From Nageia nagi (Eukaryota > Pinophyta): DNA of 64,000 bases. Below the pieces are notes generated by a model. The model was not told the DNA's origin. It was given only the letters and a program-made list of their open reading frames with translations, and searched no databases. Made by a program: the position numbers and the translations under genes. The stretch is from NCBI GenBank assembly GCA_050084985.1, contig JBITNC010000001.1:116312001-116376000 (forward strand), written 5' to 3'. How positions within the stretch are numbered: the first letter of the stretch is position 1; each line of letters starts with the position of its first letter. Below, piece by piece: positions 42,532-51,992 of this stretch.

Positions 42532-42750
42532 TCTAGCACTATTCAGTTATCCATTTGTGATGAATTCTTATGTATCTTTTGGCACTCTTCAGTTATCCAT
42601 ATGTAAGGAACTCATATGTGCATACTCTATTTTTTATCAATCTAGCACTATTCAGTTATCCATATGTGAGGAACTCTTATATATATTTTGGCATTATTTA
42701 GTTATCCATATGTGAGAAACTCGTATGTGCATACTCTATTTTGTAATGAT
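42532..42750 (+). repeat. 109-bp tandem repeat in the copia 3' tail
   Basis: Units start TCTAGCACT at 42532 and 42641. Each holds two sub-repeats of the motif TTCAGTTATCCATATGTGAG followed by GAACTC (about 55 bp). It lies between RNase H and the polypurine tract. Confidence 0.8.
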
Positions 42751-43190
42751 AATCAACACATATTTTATATACAGTAGGTGACTATAAGTTTTTTAGCATG
42801 GCATCTTTGTAATGACTTATAGTGCACCATTGATCAGTTCATGATGGCATTTGTGTGATTCATCTATCCTTGTTGATATTAATATAATGCATCTAATTGA
42901 TCTTATTATTTGAATTGCTTATAACTTGCAAGTTCCTTTGAGATTGCAAGTTACTTACCTTAGGTATGCAAGCTCTTGGAGACTCTTCATGACTTTTAGT
43001 TAGATGACTACTTCATGTACATTGAAACCGATTATAGTTAATGATTGTATTTGGCAAAGTAGTGAGTCTTAAACTAGATCTTTATTACTTCATAAATATG
43101 TAAAAGTTCTCATCTCCATTGTATCTATTTGGAAGAGAACTCTCTTACTTTCTCTTCTTTTATCTTACTCACTCTATCCCAATATTGCAT

Positions 43191-43200
43191 TAAGAAGGAG
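43191..43200 (+). other. Polypurine tract of the copia element
   Basis: AAGAAGGAG-type run directly before the 3' LTR start at 43201. Confidence 0.75.
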
Positions 43201-43693
43201 TGTTGGAATGTATAATGCATTATTGTAAAAGTTTTTATTAAATCTTCTATGTAAATTCACTAATACTTAAGGGTATCATTTGATAGCTTAAGTATTTAAG
43301 TGAATATGATAATGTAACTTGTCCTACACTTCATGTCATGAGCATACCCCTTAGGTAAAAGGATGTGCATGTCATGCTTTTGTACATTGGATAAAAGGGT
43401 GATCCAAAGAGAGATTTTGATCTATAAATAGAAATCTCCCTCTTTGTGATTACATACCAATTGTGGAGTAAATTTATGCTATAGGATAGTGGTTAAAAGA
43501 AAAGATTAGAAGGATTGTAAGAGAGTTGTATTTGTGATTGAAGTAAAGATCTAGTTAATGGATGTACTCTTAGTTAAAGGAACCACTTACATCTTGTGTT
43601 GTGAGATTGCTTTGTAAGTTTTTTAGATGTAATTGTGAGCTTTCATGTGATCTTAGTTATTTAAGAATTATTTAATTAGTATTAGTTCCTTCA
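43201..43693 (+). mobile_element. 3' LTR of the copia element
   Basis: 493 bp, TGTTGGAATG to CCTTCA, the same length as the 5' LTR, with the intact TG that the 5' copy has lost. Confidence 0.9.
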
Positions 43694-43930
43694 ATATCGA
43701 TACTTTATTGTGATCTTATTTATGGCTCTACTATCCACACACATCTACCATGAACCATCTTTCTTTGGGTTTAGCAATGTTGGAGTCGCACATGAACTCA
43801 TACTCTCCCTGACTAAGCCTTCCTTTATCAACTCTGTCACTCACCTACTCAACTTTGCATTCTATGTTGGGTTGGTTCAATCAATAAGCTACCTAATTTG
43901 GAAGTGCTGATCTTGGGATCAAATCCATGT
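43694..43930 (-). pseudogene. Chromovirus reverse transcriptase, N-terminal portion
   Basis: Minus strand: [39 protein letters not shown] and KITIK, the RT fingers of Ty3/gypsy. It continues across the copia insertion at 35003. Confidence 0.88.
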
Positions 43931-44640
43931 GATGTTGTATATCTCTCTTTGGTGGTAACTCATCTAGCAACTCCTTTGGTGTGACATCTTCATATTCTTT
44001 TAGTAACTATACTACTACTATAGGTATAACCACTTCTTTTTCCTCTAGCTTTTTAGCTATTAAAGCATAACAGAAGCTAGCTTCCTTAATTGCTGCAAGA
44101 AACTCTTTTGTTGCCAACAAGCTCTTGCTCAATCCATTCTCCTTCAAAGGTACAAGAGCTATCTTGACACCATTCTTATAGAATGTGTGAGTATTATTTC
44201 TACCATTATGATAAAAATCCCTATCGTACTGCCAAGGTCTCCCCTACAAAATGTGACATGCATCCATTGGGATCACATCATACCACACTTCATCCTTGTA
44301 AGCTTTCCTAATTGAGAAGCTAACTAAACTCTTCTTATCAATGGTCACTATATTTTTTTTCTTAGTCCATGAAACATGATAGGGATTTGGATGTGTCTCA
44401 CATTTTAGATTTAATTTATCAACCATTATATTAGAGACCAAATTTTCACAACTACCCCCATTAATGACCATGTTACATACCTTTCTTCCTAAAGTGCTTC
44501 TATTGCGAAAAATATTATTACACAACCAAGAATCTACATCATCTCCTTCTTGCATGCTTACCTTCTCTGGAACAATAACAGTTCTCTTGATCATGAGAGT
44601 CTCACCCATATTTGTAGTAATTTTTGTCTTAGTCTCCTCA
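43931..44640 (-). pseudogene. Chromovirus protease region
   Basis: Open minus frame at 44244-44609 plus a degraded extension. Motifs: VCNMVINGGSCENLVSNIMV, where the retropepsin site D(S/N)G(S/A) is altered (INGG), then LNLKCETHPNPYHVSW and VWYDVIPMDACHILGRPWQY (here a stop precedes GRPWQY). RYDVIPMDACHLLLGRPWQ-type text is diagnostic of plant chromovirus protease ends. Confidence 0.85.
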
Positions 44641-45691
44641 TCTTCCTCAACTAGAGTGACCCTAGCTTGTCCCCTCTCTTTTGCATCATACTGAGGACAT
44701 TCAGATGCTTTATGACCTTCCTCTCCACATCTATAATAAATGAAGGGTTTCCATTATCCATTCCCTATCCTACCTCCACCATTACCTCTTCCTCTCTGAT
44801 ATCCTCTTCCTCTTTGTGAGGTATGCTTACCTTGTCCCGCCTGATCCTTCTTTTTGGCAAATGCTGACAATTCTCCTTTAGAGAAATTAGGTCCACCATG
44901 CCCTCAATTTGAAGAGGATGTTGATCCTTTCTTTCCCCCTTGATTAAACCTCTTAATCTTCTTAGCTCTTAGGCCATTTGGTATGCATCCTCTATAATAA
45001 GAGAATAATGCATACTTATCTCATATTGAATAGAGAAACTTAGGCCATTCACATACCTTGCAGCTCTCTGCTCATTTGTCTCATTATGATCCACCAAAAT
45101 GGATAATTTTTAGAACTCATTGGTGTAATATTCAACACTCTATTCTTTCTATCAAAGATTCTTGAATCTATGAAATAAGGTCTAGGAATAATCTACAAGA
45201 ATGAATTTCTCTTGTAACTTTTTCATCTTGGCCCAAGCCCTGATCTTCTCTTTTCCCTTCCTCTATTGTGAAGCTTGTGTATGGTACCACCAAATCAATG
45301 AATGCCCCTTTAACTTCATGCATGCAAGCTTCACTTTCTTATCCTCAGTTAGATTACCCTATTCAAAGTACCTCTCCATGTTATTTACCCAATTGATCAA
45401 CTCCTCTGGTTTCAACCCATCAACATAATTTGGAACCTCAATCTTGATCCCATCTCTATTTCCTCTTATCCCTTCTAAGGATTGGATTAGCCTATTTTCG
45501 AAGCATTCTCTTGCTTCTTCTAGATGTATTGGTTCTCCCTCCACCTCAACATCAAGTACATCTTCCCTAGACATGCTCTCACTGTTAGATCCAGGATTTA
45601 GGTGTGCATGGGTTCTTCTCTCCCCCATACAATTAATTGCACCAGTTAACCATGTTATTTCTACATGCAAATCCTCTATCTGCCTATTCAT
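44641..45691 (-). pseudogene. Chromovirus gag with zinc knuckle
   Basis: N-terminal frame 45359-45691: MNRQIEDLHVEITWL, then GIKIEVPNYVDGLKPEELIN and WVNNMERYFE, the start of the Retrotrans_gag capsid domain. The next part is frameshifted to about 44900. The zinc knuckle near 44695-44740 reads YYRCGEEGHKASECP, with the first Cys changed to Tyr. Inactive. Confidence 0.85.
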
Positions 45692-45764
45692 ATGGGCATA
45701 AACACCTACTACACCCCTAGCTTATCTTCTAGGTAGCATCTTCCCTCCACTAGCAAGATCACAC

Positions 45765-45778
45765 CTGCTCTAATACTA
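45765..45778 (-). other. Primer-binding site of the chromovirus
   Basis: Minus strand TAGTATTAGAGCAG, a mutated TGGTATCAGAGCAG, two bases from the LTR end at 45781. Confidence 0.8.
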
Positions 45779-45780
45779 GA

Positions 45781-46267
45781 TGATGTGAATGTAGCTGCAA
45801 GAGACCAATAAAATGGACTCTAATCACATAATGTATTACAATGGAAGAAACATGCAAACAATTCTCTTCTCATTCCTGAATTGACAATGATCTCCAAAGA
45901 GAATACAATCTAGGTTCATATAGAAACCTGCTAAAATTAAAAACTTGTTAAAAATAAAGAGTCAAATTACACTATCAAAATTGGCATTCCCCTTACAATA
46001 ATTAACCTTAATATAAAATATCTCAACTTAACTTACTGTAAAACAACAGATATTAAAGTCTAAACATGCAAAAAAACCTAAAAATATGGAGAATTGAAAG
46101 TAAATGTAAACTTTGAGAAGCTAGATGGCAGAATTAGGTCCTAAAAATATAATTTTTGGAGGGTTTGGTGGAACAAAGTTGAGCTAGATGCAAAACATGC
46201 ACATATTTTAAATTTCAAGGCAAACGGACATCACGGTCAAAAGTTATGGCCCTAGGAAGGTGCATTA
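45781..46267 (-). mobile_element. 5' LTR of the chromovirus
   Basis: 487 bp, the partner of 31943-32464, with the same TGATGTGA start and a TGCATTA end. Shorter by a few small deletions. Confidence 0.85.
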
Positions 46268-46610
46268 TGATCTTCGATGGAGGCATTCTATTTTGATACC
46301 TAGAAATATGACTTAAGAAAAATCATAGAACAATATGATCAACCTTACAAAAGTTATTAGCATTATAACATGTCAAAATTACTATCTTATGTAATTTAGA
46401 AGTGCATTTGCTTCATGCTATGTTGATATCTCGAATGAGTCTTTTGCTTTATATAAACTTGAGAAATTTAATTTTCAATTCACCTAAGTGCAATTACCAA
46501 AGCTGGTGTGTACATAGTATAATATTAAATTGGAATATGCCATTTAAGTTATTTTAGAATAGCCCCAAATGGAGCAAATTTTGATATTTTGCATAAATCA
46601 ACCAAAACAC
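46268..46610 (+). repeat. Dispersed repeat family R1, copy E (tail)
   Basis: About 46440-46605 resembles the tail of copy B (AGAAATTTAATTTTCAATTCACCTAAGTG, ATTTTGATATTTTGC). It is interrupted by the young element at 46611. Confidence 0.5.
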
Positions 46611-46925
46611 TTTTGGAATTATACCCTACATATCCCTAAGTCCTAAGTTAATAGATTAATTAATTAGGATTAAGAGTATTTCCTAAAGTATTAATATTAG
46701 CTTGTGAGGAATATTTGGTCTATGTTGACCATATTCCATACTTAGCCTATTTGTTAGGATAGGCATCACTTATTGTCTTGTAGTTCACGTAGGTGTGCTA
46801 TTTGTGATATTTGTTATGGTGTGAGAATATTGCATCTCAACCATTTAGCTTGTCTTGTAATGGCTCACAAAGCCTATATATGTAACTCATTTTTATGAGT
46901 AATATAGAACATTATAGTTCTCTCA
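46611..46925 (+). mobile_element. 5' LTR of the young element
   Basis: 315 bp; first bases TT where the partner has TG, ends TCTCA. TATATATG near 46876-46883 is the likely TATA region. Confidence 0.9.
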
Positions 46926-46927
46926 AT

Positions 46928-46939
46928 TGGTATCAGAGC
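46928..46939 (+). other. Primer-binding site of the young element
   Basis: Perfect TGGTATCAGAGC two bases after the 5' LTR. Confidence 0.9.
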
Positions 46940-47825
46940 ATAGTTGATTATTGGGTTAGAGTGGGTGAAGTCTTCAAGGATCTTATCAAGCTCCTCAAGG
47001 ACTGTCATCAGAGTTATTGAGCTTGTGGATGCATTGCAAAGAATTTATCAAATTCTTGCAAGTGTGTGATCCAAAGCCTCTGGAAACATTCTTGTTTCTA
47101 TGGAAGCAAAGAGCTGAGATCCAAAGCCTTAGTGTTGTGACGTTCCATTCCTGTCCATGTACGTGAAGGACAAAGTGAGCCCATGCACAGCAGAAAGGAG
47201 AGCCTATGTTGAGAAGAGACGGAGGTCCGAGAGGAAGTGAAGACCACGATCGCTGAAACGGCCATTATATCCGAACAGGTCCACGAGAGGAGAAGTCCCA
47301 TGTAGTACTGACCCGTACGGAGGAGGAAAACATTTCACACGGAGGAGAAACATTTCCTGTAGCTCGTGGAGAAACAGTGCATCAAAGCGTGAAGCGAGAA
47401 GCTCGAGGAGGAAACATTTCGTGGTCTATAGCTCGCGGGTGCGTGAAGCGAGAAGATGTAGAGGAGGTACAAACTGATCCGGAAAAGGAGATGTGCACGG
47501 AGGAGGAAATCCATATCTTTGGCATCCTAAATTTTTTTCTTATTTCTCTCATGCATTTCATGCCCTGCGCAAAGGAGGAGACATTTCATGTGCGTGAAGC
47601 AGAGGTGCATGAAGGAGCTGAAGTCGTAAGCATCCAGGTTTGCTCATCAGAGGGATCAAGTCCTGTGGAGGAGAGGGAGATGAGAAATCTCCATTGATGA
47701 AGCTTGTGGCCTGAAGATGTGTGAATTGATCTGGACTTGCATGGAGGAGGAGACATTACTGAAGGAAGGAGACGTACGTTGGAAAAAAGGGATCATGGAT
47801 CTACGTTGTGAGGAGACATGCGTGA

Positions 47826-48133
47826 AGGCAGAGCGAAGGAGGAGACGTGGATGCCCAGGGCAACATATTACCAGTTTTTGTGGATGCCCAGGGCAACATC
47901 GCCTTCGATGCCATCGTAAAACAGAATGAAAATGCACTAAAAATAGTCTATTCCCAGCACAAAGATATGGTCCCCAAGCTGGATATTGAAATCCTAGATA
48001 AGAGCGAAGATGAGTTAGAGAAAGAAATCGAAGAAATGACTCAGAGGATGAAGTCTGCGCTGGAGAAAATTATGCATGTGAAGATTTCTCGGATGGCAAG
48101 CTCGCGCGAAGAGTTACGTGAAGAGGCTACGTG
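47826..48133 (+). pseudogene. Captured fragment resembling SKIP/SNW splicing factor N-terminus
   Basis: One frame, open from 47826 to the stop ending at 48134, reads LPVFVDAQGNIAFDAIVKQN, then ENALKIVYSQHKDMVPKL, an acidic stretch (DKSEDELEKEIEEM) and ALEKIMHVKISRM. In plant SKIP (SNW1/Prp45), the segment before the SNW domain has the same order: VDAQGN..FDAIV.Q.EN..KIVYSQH.D..PK, then E(E)L.KEIEE.., then A.EK..NV..S. The fragment has no in-frame ATG, carries a 33-bp internal duplication (GTGGATGCCCAGGGC at 47847 and 47880), and ends before the SNW core. I infer transduplication of a host gene piece into the element's leader; the family match is from memory of the motif. Confidence 0.75.
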
Positions 48134-48416
48134 AAGAGTCACATGCTGTGAGAGATTGTTGGTGAAAGGTGCCCTCGGCCTGAAGGAGGTGCGTTGCTTT
48201 ACATACTCTGAAGGAGTCCATGTTAAAAAAAAACAAGAGAAGCCTGTGTTGCAGACTGAGAGACTAAGAGGACCTGTGTCTGTGTGGAGAAACAGTGAGA
48301 GAAGCTATTAGTGTAAAAAAAGTGACTATTTTTTTTCTGCTGTTATTATTCTGCAGCACTATGTAAAACCAGAGAGTGTGTATTTTTTGCAATTTTTTGC
48401 ATTTAAGAACTGAAGA

Positions 48417-49133
48417 ATGGCTTCAAATAGTAACTGAGGATTTATTAAACCTGCACAAATGGAAATGGACACCATGTATGAAAACTTGGAGGTGCCCAAG
48501 TTTGATGGACAAAATTATGCTTAGTGGAGCATAATAATGAAGACCTTGGTCAAGGCTAAGGACCTTTGGAGCATTATAGAAGATGGGTATGATGAACCTC
48601 CATCTTGGAAGTCTCTTGAAGGAGAGGAGAAAAAAGAAAAGAAGGAAAAGCAATATCAAAACTGCTTAGCTCTCATGGACTTGAGAAAAGCCATGAAAGA
48701 AAATGTTTTTCCCATCATTGCTAATTGTAAATCAGCTACAATAGCTTGGAAAGCATTGAAAGATTCTTTTGAAGACACATATGATGAAAACTATGAAGGA
48801 GAATTCCTTGGAGAGGAATTAGATTGGCCTTGTGATGATCCATGTCTTATGGAGGAGACATTTGAAGAGTGTTCATTGAGGACACCAATCCAGCCATATG
48901 AAGAGTGCTCCATGGTGGAGGCACAAACTAAAGAAATCATTCTCATGGAGGAGAATGAAGAGGAGTCAACCCAATGTTGGCAAGAGTTCTTTTTTGATAA
49001 AGAACAAGATGAAGACACCCTTGAGGAGGAGTGTTCCATGGCTGAAAACCATTCACATGGAGTGAATGAAGACAAGGCTCAAATCATATGTGATGATGAT
49101 TCCATTGCTCAAGTTGATGGTGAAGACACCTAA
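48417..49133 (+). CDS. Gag-derived acidic ORF of the young element
   Basis: From ATG at 48417, 238 codons with two in-frame stops near the start (TGA 48435, TAG 48522) and uninterrupted from 48525 to TAA 49131-49133. The N-terminal half resembles the copia gag N-terminal domain (UBN2/DUF4219 type): LEVPKFDGQNYA, WSIIMKTLVKAKDLWSIIE, ALMDLRKAMKENVFPII and ATIAWKALKDSFE. The C-terminal half is an unusual acidic sequence with recurring (E)EECSM units and few basic residues. No zinc knuckle. The TAG replaces the glutamine usual before tryptophan. I treat it as recently broken or dependent on an internal start. Confidence 0.7.
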
Positions 49134-49225
49134 TGTGAAGATCACCAAGAAGAACTCTCAAAGAGGAGAGTGTATGTGAGAATCTTCTTCTTGTTGAGAA
49201 GAGAGGAGAAGATGAGGAATGCTTC

Positions 49226-49921
49226 ATGGAGGAGGCACATGATGATTGTCTTATGAAGACAATATGGGATGATGATCTTAGAGAGGTCATTGATGAAGAA
49301 GAAATGGAGGCTATAAACTCCATGTTCATGCAAGAAGATCACTCACCAAGAGTGAATGACAAAGTATATCTCAAGGAGGAGAGAAAAAATAGTGAGATAA
49401 TACTTTGTGAAGAAGAAAAAAGCACAAAGGAGATCACCATTGGAGGTGAAAGATATTTTTATACTAATGATTTGTTTTGTGAAAACAGGTTGAAGAATCC
49501 TCAAGTTGAAATAACTTTGGAGGAAACATGGCATGAAGATGATTTCATGGAAGAAACCTTGAAGGATAGTCTTCTTGTGATGAAGACAATGATGAAGATT
49601 GAAGACTTGGATCATATGGATCCAAATGATGATTGTAAAATCTTAGTAAGGTGTGATTTTTTGAGTGAAACTTTGTGTGAGGAGCAACATTTGGTTGCAT
49701 ATGTAATTAGCCAATGTGTGGCTATGTATTGTCTCAAAGTGTGTGTAGACATTTGTGAGAGAGTAGTGTGGTATAATGATTATTCTGAAATGATGAGAAC
49801 ATACTCATGTGGAGTATGCTATGATGTAATGAATGCAAGAGCAAATGACTACTTGCAAACATGGTTTAAACACCATATAAAAAATGAGAGAGATGAAAGA
49901 ATGGTTCAAACACCATTGTGA
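49226..49921 (+). CDS. Acidic ORF, unknown function, in the young element
   Basis: 231 codons, +2 frame relative to the gag-derived ORF, beginning MEEAHDDCLMKTIWDD. Strongly acidic, rich in Glu/Asp/Met (EEEMEAINSMFMQEDH, LEETWHEDDFMEETLKD), then a Cys-rich tail (CVAMYCLKVCVDICERVVW, CGVCYD). No known domain. It has the same composition and EE(C/A)..M spacing as the end of the gag-derived ORF, and upstream text stays similar across the frame change, so both may once have been one frame. The 3' end overlaps the next open frame. Confidence 0.55.
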   Translation: MEEAHDDCLMKTIWDDDLREVIDEEEMEAINSMFMQEDHSPRVNDKVYLKEERKNSEIILCEEEKSTKEITIGGERYFYTNDLFCENRLKNPQVEITLEETWHEDDFMEETLKDSLLVMKTMMKIEDLDHMDPNDDCKILVRCDFLSETLCEEQHLVAYVISQCVAMYCLKVCVDICERVVWYNDYSEMMRTYSCGVCYDVMNARANDYLQTWFKHHIKNERDERMVQTPL

Positions 49922-50222
49922 GAGAGATTGGTTCTTGAAAACCAATACTTATAGCATTGATGGAATACCACTACAAGAATGGTTTGAGGACCATGAAGAA
50001 GAGAGAATATGGTTGTTGAAGACCATAGAGACTTTTGTTGAAGGGGGAGCTACTCAACAAAAGGAGGCACTCAATGAAGGAGCAACATCAACAACAATGA
50101 AGAAAACTCCATACAACAAGTGGAAGGAGTGCCACCACTTATTTCTTGAAAATTTTGATTTTCTTTTGTATGATTGGAGGAAACGAAAAAGGTTATGTTT
50201 CTTCCAACTTTGTGATGATTAA
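49884..50222 (+). CDS. Third open frame of the young element
   Basis: 112 codons in the frame of the gag-derived ORF, overlapping the previous one by 38 bp. The WFKHH motif occurs in both frames, because a TGGTT(T/C)AAACACCAT sequence is duplicated at about 49861 and 49903. It contains DGIPLQEWFEDHEEERIWLL and a basic end (YDWRKRKRLCFF). No known family; ends 28 bp before the polypurine tract. Confidence 0.5.
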   Translation: MREMKEWFKHHCERDWFLKTNTYSIDGIPLQEWFEDHEEERIWLLKTIETFVEGGATQQKEALNEGATSTTMKKTPYNKWKECHHLFLENFDFLLYDWRKRKRLCFFQLCDD

Positions 50223-50249
50223 GAACTCTTGCATGAGTTACTTAGCATC

Positions 50250-50260
50250 AAAGGGGAGAA
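50250..50260 (+). other. Polypurine tract of the young element
   Basis: AAAGGGGAGAA directly before the 3' LTR at 50261. Confidence 0.85.
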
Positions 50261-50575
50261 TGTTGGAATTATACCCTACATATCCCTAAGTCCTAAGTTA
50301 ATAGATTAATTAATTAGGATTAAGAGTATTTCCTAAAGTATTAATATTAGCTTGTGAGGAATATTTGGTCTATGTTGACCATATTCCATACTTAGCCTAT
50401 TTGTTAGGATAGGCATCACTTATTGTCTTGTAGTTCACGTAGGTGTGCTATTTGTGATATTTGTTATGGTGTGAGAATATTGCATCTCAACCATTTAGCT
50501 TGTCTTGTAATGGCTCACAAAGCCTATATATGTAACTCATTTTTATGATTAATATAGAACATTATAGTTCTCTCA
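50261..50575 (+). mobile_element. 3' LTR of the young element
   Basis: 315 bp, TGTTGGAATT to TCTCA; two differences from the 5' LTR. Confidence 0.92.
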
Positions 50576-50850
50576 AACACTCTTTAAGGATATGATGATC
50601 TATCTCAATATGAAGTTGGTGCGAGTAATCCTCATTTAACTAAGAGGGAATTTGAGGCTATGTGATATTTATAGTCTTATGATATTAAGAATGATGATAA
50701 CACCATTTTCCAATCTCATGAAAACCTAATGATAATGTGAGAGCTTTGGAAAAAGTGGTTCTTTCAATTCAATCCAAGTTAACCTCAAATAAGCCAAATA
50801 TATTTCCTTCATGATCCCTTTGTTGATGTCTCTAGTAGAGATCATGTCTG

Positions 50851-51992
50851 TGTAATATTCCAAAATTTAGATGTTCCATTTTTATGGCCACTTAGAAATG
50901 GGACAATCCTCTTCATTGTGAATTTCTAGCATTTAGAGTAATTTTAGCATCTTTTGTAATATTTTGGTGTCAGTGGGACACAATAAAATTAATTTCTTAC
51001 CCTATGATGATGTACACCTCATTGTTGGATGAAAAAATGCATTATTTGAGCATCCTAAGGTGGATGTCCCTCTTCTAGGGGTGTTAGAGTGATTTTTAGT
51101 TAATTTAGGTGTCTTTATTTATTTTAATAAAGAATGAACCCATATTTGTAACTTGGGGATCTAATTTGACTCCTCAAGGTGAGATGCCCAACTAGGAGAG
51201 TAGATTATAATTTCTAGGAGTAATTTTATGTTTTTGGACTAGGTCAACCAATCATGCTTTTATGAGCTTAAGGGGTATTTAAGGATAAGTTCTCCTTGAG
51301 GAAGGCATCTATCTTTCATCTATCAATTTATTAATTTTGGTCAACCTTTGGAGCATGTGGATAGATCAGTTGTTTATCCTTTCCTTTGTGTCTTGTAAAA
51401 CCCTTGAGAGTAGCTTCCACCTAGGCCTTGGTACCTTCTATATTAGAAAATTAGCCTCAAATCTATAATGGAAGCCTTGGATCTTCATTTGCAATTTTGA
51501 GTGAACATCTACACAATTCATCTAGCTTTGGAGGTAGAGTGAGGACCTTGGAATCCTAAATTTTCCTTAGGAGTGAGACGTCAAGCTTGAGAAGATAATC
51601 TTTTGCTATTTTAGAGGCTTTATCATGGTGTTAATAGCTCCCTAGTGGGACACCACTCCTTTGGAGTGATCTTGTTCTCCTTGAGGATTCAATCTTGGTT
51701 CATCTTAATATTTTTAGGCAATTGGTATTTATCTCATATTTTTTGTATCTTGTTATTTTTTCTAAATTATGGAAAATTTGTGCATGAGTTTTTTTGCCCT
51801 AATTTTTAGTATTTTAAGAAGTTGCATGGTTCTTCCCATTTTTATGAGCAATTTGGTGAATGTTTGAGTTAATTTCCATTTCTACATAAGCTAGGAAATC
51901 ATCATGAAATTTACTAAGTTTAGAGTAATAAGGAAAATTGGAATTTGTTGTTTTTGCTATAAATTTTGCACTTCCTAGTTTGGAATATTTCA
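50851..51992 (+). mobile_element. Solo LTR, plus strand
   Basis: 1142 bp, TGTAATATTCCAAA to TTTGGAATATTTCA (inverted ends). It has an AAGGTGGATGTCCCTCTTC motif at about 51057 and a TATA-like TATTTAAGG near 51286. Same family as 5403-6484. No PBS follows; flanks GTCTG and GTATC share only three of five bases, so any TSD is eroded. Confidence 0.75.

Larger units (their letters stand above)
35004..43693 (+). mobile_element. Ty1/copia retrotransposon nested in the chromovirus
   Basis: 8690 bp with two 493-bp LTRs (35004-35496, 43201-43693), flanked by GTATC (34999-35003) and ATATC (43694-43698), a target-site duplication with one G/A transition. Internal order: PBS, 2.9-kb leader, gag, protease, integrase, RT, RNase H, repeat-bearing tail, PPT. 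Integrase before RT is the copia order. LTRs differ at dozens of sites and pol has about 15 stops, so it is old and inactive, though younger than its host element. Confidence 0.92.
31943..46267 (-). mobile_element. Ty3/gypsy chromovirus, minus strand, with nested copia element
   Basis: Minus-strand order: 5' LTR (45781-46267), PBS (45765-45778), gag, zinc knuckle, protease, RT front, [copia 35004-43693], RT rest, RNase H, integrase, chromodomain, PPT, 3' LTR (31943-32464). Without the copia insertion the element is about 5.6 kb, a normal chromovirus size. Domain order and chromodomain place it among the chromoviruses, whose integrase-linked chromodomain targets heterochromatin. Flanks TTAGA and TGATC do not match, so the TSD has decayed or the ends were reworked. 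Confidence 0.88.
46611..50575 (+). mobile_element. Young non-autonomous copia-like element carrying a SKIP/SNW fragment
   Basis: 3965 bp, bounded by AACAC at 46606-46610 and 50576-50580 (perfect TSD). The two 315-bp LTRs differ at only two positions (base 2, and GAG/GAT about 30 bp from the end), so it is by far the youngest insertion here. Internal order: PBS, 1.5-kb GC-richer leader with a host-gene-like fragment (47826-48133), gag-derived frame (48417-49133), acidic frames (49226-49921, 49884-50222), PPT. No protease, integrase, RT or RNase H, so it depends on another copia element for movement. Confidence 0.92.

Noticed and set aside
49343-49615. Minus-strand frames opposite the acidic ORFs
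   Set aside because: Shadows of the Glu/Lys-rich plus-strand codons (GAA/AAG read as TTC/CTT).
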